Positions 1 to 5,583 of a stretch of 8,377 nt of DNA are shown piece by piece. The notes beneath the pieces were generated by a model. The model worked only from the letters and a program-made list of their open reading frames with translations. It had not been told where the DNA came from and did no database searches. How positions within the stretch are numbered: position 1 is the stretch's first letter; the number at the start of each line of letters is the position of its first letter. Origin of the DNA: UBA2283 sp041658955 (lineage in GTDB: Bacteria > Patescibacteriota > Microgenomatia > UBA12405); the NCBI GenBank assembly GCA_041658955.1, contig JBAZZE010000031.1, positions 1 to 8,377 of the forward strand, in the 5' to 3' direction. A program made the translations under genes and the position numbers.

Positions 1-2
1 GG

Positions 3-1340
3 TTATTTTAACATAAAAGCCGACAATTCGGATTGTTTAATTAGCGATTGTTCTCCAGAAGACATATTTTTAATAGTAACTTCATTATTTTTGGCTTCAT
101 CTGGGCCAACAACAGCTACAAAAGGAATACCCTTGTCGGAAGCATATTTAAATTGTTTACCGAGTTTGTCAGGGTTGGGGTAGAGGAGTGTGTTGATAGA
201 ATTTTTTCGTAACAGATTGGCGAGCTGAAGACTGTTGCTGAAAAACTCGGTTGAGAACACGGCAACCATAACCTGAGTATTGGTCAGTCCTAAATCTAGT
301 AGTTTTTGATCCTTAATAATATCGCAGACCCGTTCAATACCAAATGAACCACCAGTGGCAGGAATATTATCTTTTTGATTGAGGTATCGGCCAATAAGAT
401 TGTCATACCGTCCACAACCGGCAATAGAGCCGACTCCACCATCAATAACTTCAAACTCCCAGACAGGACCAGTATAAGAGGCAAGACCGCGGGCAATTGA
501 GGGGTCAAACCGATAGATATCTTCTGATACATTTGACTCACTCAGATAACTAAAAATTTGACTTAATTCATCGAGTCCAGCTGAACCTATTTCAGTTTGA
601 CCAATAGTAGACTTTAATTGTTCAATAATCTCGGTATTGGAGAGATTATCGTATAATTTTGTATCGGTTATTTTTAAGATTTCTTCGACTTGAAGGTTCG
701 GTAGACCTCGAACTTCGATAAGCTCCTTGCCGACACCGTCAACACCAATTTTTTTAAGTTTATCGATAGACATGCACATCCCGTAAAACTTGTCAGAATC
801 GATATTTAGGTATTCACGAAGACCATCTAATAGCTTGCGGTTGCTAATTCTGGCTAGATATTTTTTAAATCCAAGAAGGGAGACGATCTCTAGGCCCATT
901 TGGATAAACTCGGCATCAGTGGCCATGGAAGATGACCCAACGGTGTCAGCATCACATTGGGTAAATTGACGGTAGCGTCCTTTTTGAGTATTTTCTGATC
1001 TCCAAACTGGTTGAATTTGGTATCGTTTGTAAGGAAAGACTACTTTGTCAATATTGGCGGCGACAGCCCGACACATGCTAGTCATAACTTCGTATTTGAG
1101 CATGACATCTCGGTCACCAGGATCTTTAAACCGATAGAATTGTTTTTCGGCTTCACTACCACTAATACCAGCCATAAATTGAGTGTATTCAAGTGCCGGA
1201 GTTTCTAGAGGTTCGTATCCATATTTTTCAAATACGGTTTTAAAAATATTGATAACATACTCACGTAGTTTGACGTCTGAGGCAAACCAGTCGTTGAAAC
1301 CACGAAGAGTTTGGGGTTTTAGAGAATTGTCTTGGGTCAT
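3..1340 (-). CDS. hisS: Histidyl-tRNA synthetase, class II
   Basis: This cytoplasmic enzyme charges tRNA-His with histidine using ATP. Its 445 residues fit the usual family length of about 420-450. The class II core is complete: motif 2 has the R114-S-E116 loop followed by GRYRQFTQCDAD (121-132), the HisRS-specific segment RGLASYTG is at 284-291, GCGRYD follows at 308-313, and motif 3 is GGSFGIERV (330-338). The C-terminal part (about 355-445) matches the anticodon-binding domain. The ATG overlaps the TGA of the upstream HAD gene by 4 nt (ATGA), so translation is probably coupled. It is the last visible gene of an operon beginning behind a histidine attenuator near 3600, and a tRNA-His gene lies upstream on the same strand. 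The stop codon is 2 nt from the window edge, so nothing downstream can be judged. Identity is secure. Confidence 0.97.
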   Translation of the reverse strand: MTQDNSLKPQTLRGFNDWFASDVKLREYVINIFKTVFEKYGYEPLETPALEYTQFMAGISGSEAEKQFYRFKDPGDRDVMLKYEVMTSMCRAVAANIDKVVFPYKRYQIQPVWRSENTQKGRYRQFTQCDADTVGSSSMATDAEFIQMGLEIVSLLGFKKYLARISNRKLLDGLREYLNIDSDKFYGMCMSIDKLKKIGVDGVGKELIEVRGLPNLQVEEILKITDTKLYDNLSNTEIIEQLKSTIGQTEIGSAGLDELSQIFSYLSESNVSEDIYRFDPSIARGLASYTGPVWEFEVIDGGVGSIAGCGRYDNLIGRYLNQKDNIPATGGSFGIERVCDIIKDQKLLDLGLTNTQVMVAVFSTEFFSNSLQLANLLRKNSINTLLYPNPDKLGKQFKYASDKGIPFVAVVGPDEAKNNEVTIKNMSSGEQSLIKQSELSAFMLK

Positions 1341-1777
1341 AGGTTGATTTTAACATTTAATAGGTCATCTACTGTGCTTATTTGGGTTATCCCTGGTTTT
1401 TTGAAACCCACAGAAATAAAGCTGACAACAGAGTTTTTAGCAGTTAAATAATCTTTATTAGTGTCGCCAACATAGGTGACAGTAACTGCCAAGTTAAATT
1501 CTATTAACCATTTAATAGCTAGGGGACTGGGTTTTTGGGGAAATATTCCTTTAGTAATAATATTTTTAGGAATAAAAAGATCATAAATCCCCAGCTTTTT
1601 TAAGATATTGATGGTTTCAGTTTTTGATGCACCAGTGAATATAGCTAATGTATTTAACTGACTAAGTTTTTTTAATTTGATAACTGAACCGTTTAGTAGG
1701 GGAGGTCTCATCCGTTTGACTAGTGTTCCCTGTAAATCAAAAATTATTAGAGGTTTGATACTTATTTTGTTGTCCAT
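1337..1777 (-). CDS. HAD-superfamily hydrolase-like protein
   Basis: This 146-residue protein has the HAD (haloacid dehalogenase/phosphatase) motifs in order: motif I FDLQGTL with the nucleophile D14, motif II FTGA with T49, a motif III lysine at about K82 (QKPSP), and motif IV VGDTNKD with D105 and D109. The cap region is minimal. Motif I is odd: the second Asp of the usual DxD, the general acid/base of phosphatases, is Gln16. Family members with a non-Asp residue there include phosphonatases and dehalogenases, so activity may be altered or lost. The start overlaps the end of the ATP-grasp gene by 16 nt and the stop overlaps the start of hisS by 4 nt, so it is an internal gene of a coupled operon. 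The substrate cannot be inferred. Confidence 0.85.
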   Translation of the reverse strand: MDNKISIKPLIIFDLQGTLVKRMRPPLLNGSVIKLKKLSQLNTLAIFTGASKTETINILKKLGIYDLFIPKNIITKGIFPQKPSPLAIKWLIEFNLAVTVTYVGDTNKDYLTAKNSVVSFISVGFKKPGITQISTVDDLLNVKINL

Positions 1778-3075
1778 ATTAGGGGTAAATTATAACTAGC
1801 ATCGTTGATCATCATCTCTTGATCATAAGCGGCCATGACGCCGACTACTTGATTGCCAACCACCCAAATATTGATCTTTTCATATAGATTGGAAGTGCTG
1901 GAAAGAGTTTTTTCCTTTGAGTTGTAAGTAGCAAGAGCCATATCGGTTGTAGCAGTAACTATGGGTTGATAGACAAACTCTTCTGGTGAGTCAACACCTT
2001 GACTAGCGTCTAAAACAACAATTCCCTTAAGGGATTCTGATTGGAGCGGTTTGGCTATGGCCGGTCCCTCAATTTCTCTTCGGTCTGAGGTGGTGGGGAT
2101 AAATAAATCAGGACGAGTTTGGCTCATACCGATGAGTGATGTTTTGGAATCGAGAGCGGTAAATTGACTGGGGAGAAGCAGAAGTTGTTTGTCGACTTGA
2201 AGTTTTTTGATTTGTTCAACAACTCTTTGTTCGGAAGAATATTGCTGACTCATTTGGAACGAGCCATTAATATAGACAGTTCCAAAATTTCCAATATCAA
2301 GGGTCGAATTCATGGGACTTACGAGAATGTTACTAAAATAGCCTCCACTTCTCATATAGTTTGCCAGTGCATAGATCTCATCCCGTTTACAGCCGTCAGC
2401 TTGAGCCGTATAGAGAAGAGCTATGTCTCTATTTCTAGGTTGTCGGGCGACAATTTGTTGACAGAGCATATCGACTGGCTGTGGACCGGCGGAATAGTAA
2501 GTTTCGTAAAAAGCCTGAAGTGCTCCCAAGTTGTCGACCCAGCAGGGATTTATCTCAATTATTTTTATAGTGTTATCACTTTGCCTAATGGCGTCAATTC
2601 TGGCCATGGGCAGTCCTTGGGGGAACGGTTTTTCCATATATTCAGCCATTTTCCAAATTACATTGGGAAGATTTTTTGGCAGACAAATAGGTGGAGGTGA
2701 CTCGCTATTACTAAGTGGAAAAGCAAAGTTGAAGACAGCATCGCCATAGCTGGCTTGTCGTTCTTTGAGACTAACAAATATATCAGCCGCGGTTCTGAGT
2801 GTAGATTTGTCTAGTCTGTCTGGATTTTTGACAGTACCAGTATATTTATTGCGTTCTACACTCCGCCATTGAGCTTGCTTGCGACGGGATTCTTTGAGTA
2901 GTTTCCATAGTTTATTTTCTCCGTTGAGTCGAGGAGAAGGGGACCGGTATAGCTCTTGGCCAAGTTGATAAAGATTGGCATTAACTGGCATGGGGTATCC
3001 GAGCTCTGAAGCCCGACTGCTTATTTGTTCTATTTCCCTGACGGTGGGGTATTTTGTTTCATTATTATTAATCAT
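1762..3075 (-). CDS. Circularly permuted ATP-grasp-like protein (glutathionylspermidine synthase type)
   Basis: This predicted 437-residue cytoplasmic protein resembles the circularly permuted ATP-grasp fold of glutathionylspermidine-synthase-like enzymes, which form amide bonds through acyl-phosphates. The supporting segments are R159-x-D161 followed by IKIIEINP (E174, N176), an acidic-Asn metal-site pattern; LDSKTSL with K311; AIAKPLQ with K342, the usual ATP-binding lysine pattern; FVYQPIV (about 367-373); and a C-terminal WVVGNQVVGV stretch followed by INDASYNLPLIW. These resemblances are from memory, and the substrate is unknown. I chose the ATG at 3075 because a longer reading starting at 3216 would run through a strong hairpin and the 3' end of the preceding gene. 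There is no clear Shine-Dalgarno sequence. A small gene precedes it, and HAD and hisS genes follow with overlaps. A peptide-ligase role on the preceding small protein is possible but unproven. Confidence 0.7.
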   Translation of the reverse strand: MINNNETKYPTVREIEQISSRASELGYPMPVNANLYQLGQELYRSPSPRLNGENKLWKLLKESRRKQAQWRSVERNKYTGTVKNPDRLDKSTLRTAADIFVSLKERQASYGDAVFNFAFPLSNSESPPPICLPKNLPNVIWKMAEYMEKPFPQGLPMARIDAIRQSDNTIKIIEINPCWVDNLGALQAFYETYYSAGPQPVDMLCQQIVARQPRNRDIALLYTAQADGCKRDEIYALANYMRSGGYFSNILVSPMNSTLDIGNFGTVYINGSFQMSQQYSSEQRVVEQIKKLQVDKQLLLLPSQFTALDSKTSLIGMSQTRPDLFIPTTSDRREIEGPAIAKPLQSESLKGIVVLDASQGVDSPEEFVYQPIVTATTDMALATYNSKEKTLSSTSNLYEKINIWVVGNQVVGVMAAYDQEMMINDASYNLPLIWTTK

Positions 3076-3098
3076 TTTTTTGTTAATTATTAAGGAGG

Positions 3099-3125
3099 GC
3101 AGAGTCCGGCTAGGCCGGACTCTGC
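3099..3125 (-). terminator. Strong 12-bp hairpin between the small gene and the ATP-grasp gene
   Basis: A perfect 12-bp GC-rich inverted repeat (3099-3110 with 3114-3125) encloses a 3-nt loop and begins about 9 nt after the small gene's stop codon. No U-run follows on the minus strand, so it is not a classical intrinsic terminator. It may cause partial termination, mark an RNA processing or stability boundary, or set the ratio of the small protein to the ATP-grasp protein. The structure is certain; the function is inferred. Confidence 0.5.
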
Positions 3126-3133
3126 TACTGGGG

Positions 3134-3415
3134 TTATTCACCACACCAACGATTCTTTTCAGAATTCCAAGTGTAGCGACGACCAGAGATGGAGGTTCTA
3201 ACTGGTGGTTCACCATCTATCGGCGGAATATCTTGGAGTCTAACGTCCGTAAAATTCCAGCGACCATTGGCTTCTGACCAGATAACCACTGTTCCATTGA
3301 CCCCGTCGGCGTCCCTTAATTTAATTAAGGGTTCCCCGGGGGCGGGTGGGGTTCTGAGAATTTGGTCAAAACCGTCCCATTTTAGGTCTTCCATTCTTTT
3401 AATTTGATTTGTCAT
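3134..3415 (-). CDS. Small uncharacterised protein with a WxxxxxRW repeat
   Basis: I do not recognise this 93-residue protein. It is hydrophilic, has no signal peptide or membrane segment, is rich in Pro, Asp and Trp, and ends in RWCGE. Two segments resemble each other: WSEANGRW (46-53) and WNSEKNRW (83-90), which suggests a small beta-repeat or binding motif. I chose the ATG at 3415 because an upstream in-frame ATG at 3469 lies inside the terminator hairpin. The ATG at 3394 (MEDLKW) is an alternative. It is the first full gene after the second histidine attenuator and is separated from the ATP-grasp gene by a 12-bp hairpin. A small gene ahead of an ATP-grasp gene recalls peptide-modification loci, but the sequence does not prove a precursor role. 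Confidence 0.65.
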   Translation of the reverse strand: MTNQIKRMEDLKWDGFDQILRTPPAPGEPLIKLRDADGVNGTVVIWSEANGRWNFTDVRLQDIPPIDGEPPVRTSISGRRYTWNSEKNRWCGE

Positions 3416-3454
3416 AATTTGATTTAAAAAATATAAAAAGAGAAAATGGGGAAC

Positions 3455-3482
3455 AAAAAAATCCCCCAAGTGCGGGGGATTT
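3455..3482 (-). terminator. Intrinsic terminator (segment 3:4) of the hisS-operon attenuator
   Basis: A 9-bp stem (3474-3482 with 3459-3467; AAATCCCCC and GGGGGATTT) with a 6-nt loop is followed by seven T on the minus strand (3461-3455). This is a classical intrinsic terminator. It lies between the His leader peptide and the 93-residue gene, so it would cut transcription before the operon. Its 5' arm can pair instead with an upstream GCGGGG at 3520-3525. Confidence 0.92.
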
Positions 3483-3504
3483 GAGAAATTAATTGATTTT
3501 TGTT

Positions 3505-3585
3505 TTAGGTCAGACTACACCCCGCCGGTAACGAGACCACGGTATGGGTGTGATGCATAGCAAAATTTAGACGCATTGACTTCAT
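3505..3585 (-). CDS. Histidine leader peptide of the hisS-operon attenuator
   Basis: This 26-codon ORF begins ATGAAGTCA and contains the run MHHTHT, with three His codons within four (CAT CAC ACC CAT, 3544-3555). It starts 9 nt after a TATAAT box, so the message is leaderless or nearly so, and no Shine-Dalgarno sequence is visible. The His codons overlap the 5' arm of a hairpin, and the stop codon lies about 22 nt before the terminator. The architecture matches classical leader peptides such as those of the his, trp and pheST operons: the peptide itself probably has no function, and ribosome speed through the His codons is the signal. ATGs at codons 4 and 10 are alternative starts that still include the His codons. 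Confidence 0.75.
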   Translation of the reverse strand: MKSMRLNFAMHHTHTVVSLPAGCSLT

Positions 3586-3594
3586 AGTTAGGGG

Positions 3595-3621
3595 ATTATA
3601 ACACATATCTTATAATATCAA
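3595..3621 (-). promoter_or_regulatory. Promoter of the hisS-operon attenuator
   Basis: A perfect TATAAT (3600-3595) is preceded by TGT, making an extended -10, with TTGATA 15 nt upstream (3621-3616) overlapping the end of the LuxS-like gene. The start of transcription would fall within about 0-4 nt of the leader-peptide ATG at 3585. A weaker TATATT at 3435-3430, downstream of the terminator, could give attenuation-independent expression. Confidence 0.8.
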
Positions 3622-4568
3622 GAGGTAAAAATGATTTCTTGACTGGCCACATCAAATATCTGGGGTGAATTAGAAGCAATTAACTGAGTAATTTGTTCCA
3701 GTTCGGTCTTGAGTGAGCTGGTGGCTGTGGCATACAAACTTAGCAAGATTCTGGCAATAGCGGTATGTAATTTGTCATCGATACCCTCAACATATTCTGA
3801 AGTCAGATACATTCCGGTCATACAACCATAAGTACCTACAAATATTTTGGGAGTTTTTCCAAAACCGAGACTTTGCCAACTTTGATCAAATAGTTCTTCA
3901 ATTTTTTGAGAAATATAATAACTATTTTGGGGAGTCAAAAATTGTTGATTATTAACTGAAGATAATTGTGGTTTTAAAAGACGAAGATCGGCAACGGATA
4001 TGAGTGAAGAAAAGGGGACTGGGGTGGGGTATTTAAACTCAAATTTTTCTGCCCACTGGTCAACTAGCTTGGTAGCTAGTTGGGAATCATGGAAGCGAAA
4101 CTGGCCGCACTGACGTTCGTTGGCAAAGGGAACTTCACCAGTAAGGGATAATGATTTGGCAAAATTTATGGCGGCTTTTTTAACTGCTGTTTCAAAAAGT
4201 GAATGATCAATATCAAAAAGAGCTAACATTCTAAAACCAATTTGGCCACTCTCACTTTGGAAAGGGGAGATGTCTATTAGAGTATTGCGATCAATAGCGT
4301 TTTGAGAGATGGAAACAAGTTCATCTCGGACACCACCAGTATAGGCCAGGCCATGTTCGAGGGTGTGGATGGCTTGATGAATATGTGTTTCTTGAGAAGT
4401 TTGGGGATCGGGAAATACGACTATTAGGGGATGGATAGTAACTGATTCACTATCAACTTTGACAATTTTACGAATATCAAAGGTGCCGCCAGACATAACT
4501 CGGTGATCAATATCGGCGGAAAAAGCGTTTTTAACAATCTCTATTTTGGGAAAAGATGTTTGACTCAT
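3618..4568 (-). CDS. Tandem LuxS-like metallohydrolase-fold protein with split active-site residues
   Basis: This 316-residue protein looks like two fused LuxS (S-ribosylhomocysteine lyase) domains; LuxS is normally about 155-170 residues. The first half has IDH (20-22), HTLEH (68-72, the zinc-ligand motif), DISP (99-102) and NERQCGQFRFHD (150-161), whose C154 matches the third zinc ligand, Cys126 in B. subtilis LuxS. Its DISP motif continues FQSESGQIGF, so the catalytic Cys84 is missing. The second half has QKIEELF (221-227) where HTLEHLF is expected, so the His ligands are lost, but keeps GCMTGMY (248-254), which matches GCxTGxY with the catalytic Cys at C249. True AI-2 synthesis is therefore doubtful; a single composite site or a new reaction is possible. 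It has its own TATAAT 6 nt before the ATG and lies 33 nt after tRNA-His. Confidence 0.8.
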   Translation of the reverse strand: MSQTSFPKIEIVKNAFSADIDHRVMSGGTFDIRKIVKVDSESVTIHPLIVVFPDPQTSQETHIHQAIHTLEHGLAYTGGVRDELVSISQNAIDRNTLIDISPFQSESGQIGFRMLALFDIDHSLFETAVKKAAINFAKSLSLTGEVPFANERQCGQFRFHDSQLATKLVDQWAEKFEFKYPTPVPFSSLISVADLRLLKPQLSSVNNQQFLTPQNSYYISQKIEELFDQSWQSLGFGKTPKIFVGTYGCMTGMYLTSEYVEGIDDKLHTAIARILLSLYATATSSLKTELEQITQLIASNSPQIFDVASQEIIFTS

Positions 4569-4574
4569 TAGTTA

Positions 4575-4580
4575 ATTATA
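4575..4580 (-). promoter_or_regulatory. -10 box of a leaderless promoter for the LuxS-like gene
   Basis: A perfect TATAAT ends 6 nt before the ATG at 4568, so transcription would begin at or next to the start codon. No good -35 is visible in the expected position near the 3' end of tRNA-His. Readthrough from the tRNA promoter could also supply this gene. Confidence 0.6.
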
Positions 4581-4601
4581 CTAATAAGGTGGGAGATTGT
4601 T

Positions 4602-4679
4602 TGGGGTGGCATACCGGACTTGAACCGGCAACCTTCTGCTCCACAGGCAGATGCTCTAACCAATTGAGCTAATGCCACC
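4602..4679 (-). tRNA. tRNA-His (anticodon GTG)
   Basis: The cloverleaf is complete: acceptor stem GTGGCAT with ATGCCAC, D stem GCTC with GAGC, anticodon stem TCTGC with GCAGA around loop CTGTGGA, and anticodon GTG at 4642-4644. The histidine identity element is present: an extra G at position -1 (4679) opposite C73 (4605). CCA follows C73 directly, so the 3' end seems to be encoded. The gene starts 4 nt after the U-run of an attenuator terminator, and I see no other promoter between them, so its transcription should depend on readthrough. Confidence 0.96.
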
Positions 4680-4683
4680 ATAT

Positions 4684-4710
4684 AAAAAACCGCCTATTGT
4701 TTGGCGGTTT
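4684..4710 (-). terminator. Intrinsic terminator (segment 3:4) directly before tRNA-His
   Basis: An 8-bp stem (AAACCGCC at 4710-4703 with GGCGGTTT at 4694-4687) and an 8-nt loop are followed by a run of six T on the minus strand (4689-4684; three of them close the stem). It faces the tRNA-His gene. Its 5' arm is also complementary to TTGGCGGT at 4732-4739 upstream, so it can be replaced by an antiterminator. Confidence 0.88.
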
Positions 4711-4739
4711 ATTGTTTTGAAAACAGTAAATACCGCCAA

Positions 4740-4787
4740 TTACTTGGTGGTATGGTGATGGTTGATGATCACGACTACTGATTTCAT
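4740..4787 (-). CDS. Histidine leader peptide MKSVVVIINHHHTTK before tRNA-His
   Basis: This 15-codon ORF has three consecutive His codons (CAT CAC CAT, 4752-4760) near its end. It starts 7 nt after a -10 box, so it would be translated from a leaderless or nearly leaderless RNA. The stop codon TAA sits in the loop of the 1:2 hairpin, and the terminator follows 30 nt later. It resembles classical attenuator leader peptides. It shares ATGAA(A/G)TCA at its start, and the CATCAC...CATACC arrangement, with the leader of the hisS operon. Confidence 0.8.
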   Translation of the reverse strand: MKSVVVIINHHHTTK

Positions 4788-4794
4788 TGACAGT

Positions 4795-4822
4795 ATTTTA
4801 ACAATATATGGGGTGAAGTCAA
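4795..4822 (-). promoter_or_regulatory. Promoter of the tRNA-His attenuator
   Basis: The -35 TTGACT (4822-4817) and -10 TAAAAT (4800-4795) are 16 nt apart, and TGT before the -10 makes it an extended -10. The predicted start of transcription is at or one base before the leader ATG (4787). It lies just after the stop of the 248-residue exported protein. Confidence 0.8.
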
Positions 4823-4835
4823 TCCTTACCCTTAA

Positions 4836-5582
4836 TTACTTCTTGGTAGGAGTTGGTTCAGGTTTGTAGTCAAGGTCGATAAGTCGGACAGCGTTGTAGG
4901 TTTTGGTAGCTTTTTCATCAGGGCGAAGAATAGCAATGATGCGGTGACCTGATTTGATATCAGCTTGTTTGATTTTGACTTGGGACACGGATAAAAATTC
5001 AGTTTTGGAGTCCATGCGGATTTGAAAAAGAGTGTTCTTATTGTGAGTAGGAACCAGAGTTAGTAATGAACTGGTTTTGGAAATATCAACTATTTTTCCT
5101 GCAGTTACGGTTTTTTTTATTTGAAGCTTGGAAAGATCGGTGACAATAATTCTTTTGGCTAGAAAAGAATTGGCTTGAGAATCATCGATACCTAGAACTA
5201 ATATATCCTGACCAATTTTAAGTTTTGCTAACGACGACTTATTACGATTGGCATCAATCACGGTTAAGGTTGGGTCCAATTGAAGGGCACGGGTTTCATT
5301 ATGGTATTCAATACTTAGAGACTTGTCAGTAACTTCGATAATTTTACCAGCGATAGATTTTTTGGAAGTTGTCGGGCTAATAATTTGCATTAGTTTTTCC
5401 TTTACTTTTTGAGAGACAACTTCACGAATTTTTTGGATATCGTCGGAGACGGTATTAGTTGGGGTAGCGGTGGGGGTGGCTTCTATTGTTGGTTCGACTT
5501 TGGGAAGAAGGGTAGGAATTTTGACAAGAGCATTGGCGGGAGAGGCTGAAAGCAAAAACATAGCAAAAAGTAAAAATATCAT
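4836..5582 (-). CDS. Exported protein with two DUF5666-like beta domains
   Basis: This 248-residue protein begins with a hydrophobic signal peptide (residues 1-19, with an ANA-type cleavage site near ASPANA), so it should be exported. A Thr/Pro linker (about 30-44) and a short helical stretch (about 47-69) follow. Then come two related segments starting AGKIIEV (78) and AGKIVDI (161), each about 75 residues with alternating beta-strand character, resembling DUF5666-type repeats. It ends in a PEPTPTKK tail. I chose the ATG at 5582 because it starts the signal peptide and lies 1 nt after the TAA of the gene upstream; a longer in-frame reading to 5708 lies mostly within that gene. The two exported genes form an operon. 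The function is unknown. Confidence 0.8.
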   Translation of the reverse strand: MIFLLFAMFLLSASPANALVKIPTLLPKVEPTIEATPTATPTNTVSDDIQKIREVVSQKVKEKLMQIISPTTSKKSIAGKIIEVTDKSLSIEYHNETRALQLDPTLTVIDANRNKSSLAKLKIGQDILVLGIDDSQANSFLAKRIIVTDLSKLQIKKTVTAGKIVDISKTSSLLTLVPTHNKNTLFQIRMDSKTEFLSVSQVKIKQADIKSGHRIIAILRPDEKATKTYNAVRLIDLDYKPEPTPTKK

Positions 5583-5583
5583 A

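Larger units (their letters stand above)
3455..3585 (-). promoter_or_regulatory. Histidine-responsive transcription attenuator ahead of the ATP-grasp-HAD-hisS operon
   Basis: Segment 1 (ACACCC, 3546-3551) lies inside the His codons and pairs with segment 2 (GGGTGT, 3517-3522); further pairs such as GGT/ACC lie inside the loop. Segment 2 also contains GCGGGG (3520-3525), complementary to CCCCGC (3472-3477) in the terminator's 5' arm. If a ribosome stalls at the His codons for lack of charged tRNA-His, segment 1 is masked, 2:3 pairing can form and the terminator is disrupted. If translation reaches the stop at 3505-3507, the ribosome covers segment 2 and the terminator folds. The downstream operon ends in hisS, as this logic predicts. 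The 2:3 helix is only 6 bp, though all G/C. Regulation is inferred from sequence. Confidence 0.75.
4684..4787 (-). promoter_or_regulatory. Histidine-responsive transcription attenuator controlling tRNA-His
   Basis: Segment 1 (4744-4753, overlapping the last His codon) pairs with segment 2 (4730-4739): ten positions with a single A.C mismatch, closed by a GTAA tetraloop. Segment 2 also pairs perfectly over 8 bp with the terminator's 5' arm (TTGGCGGT at 4739-4732 with ACCGCCAA at 4708-4701). A ribosome stalled on the His codons would mask segment 1, allow the 2:3 antiterminator and let transcription enter tRNA-His. A ribosome that reaches the stop codon, which is next to segment 2, would block 2:3 and favour termination. 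Without translation, 1:2 and 3:4 both form. The mutually exclusive pairing is seen in the sequence; the regulation is inferred. Confidence 0.82.

Noticed and set aside
2164..2700. A 178-codon plus-strand open frame.
   Set aside because: It lies wholly within the ATP-grasp gene on the other strand, which has recognisable family motifs; the plus-strand translation has none.
3076..3216. A longer N-terminus for the ATP-grasp protein starting at 3216.
   Set aside because: It overlaps the end of the 93-residue gene in another frame and runs through the 12-bp hairpin; the added residues look like non-coding translation.
3416..3469. A longer start for the 93-residue protein at 3469.
   Set aside because: That ATG lies inside the attenuator terminator stem-loop, so it is not likely to be used; the start at 3415 follows the terminator.
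3483..3600. A T-box or metabolite riboswitch before the hisS operon.
   Set aside because: The region is too short for a usual T-box, lacks the conserved T-box antiterminator sequence, and is better explained by the His-codon leader peptide.
4684..4710. The terminator before tRNA-His as a simple end for the exported-protein operon.
   Set aside because: A strong promoter and a His-rich leader ORF lie between that operon and the terminator, and the terminator's 5' arm has an 8-bp perfect rival partner; attenuation explains more of the sequence.
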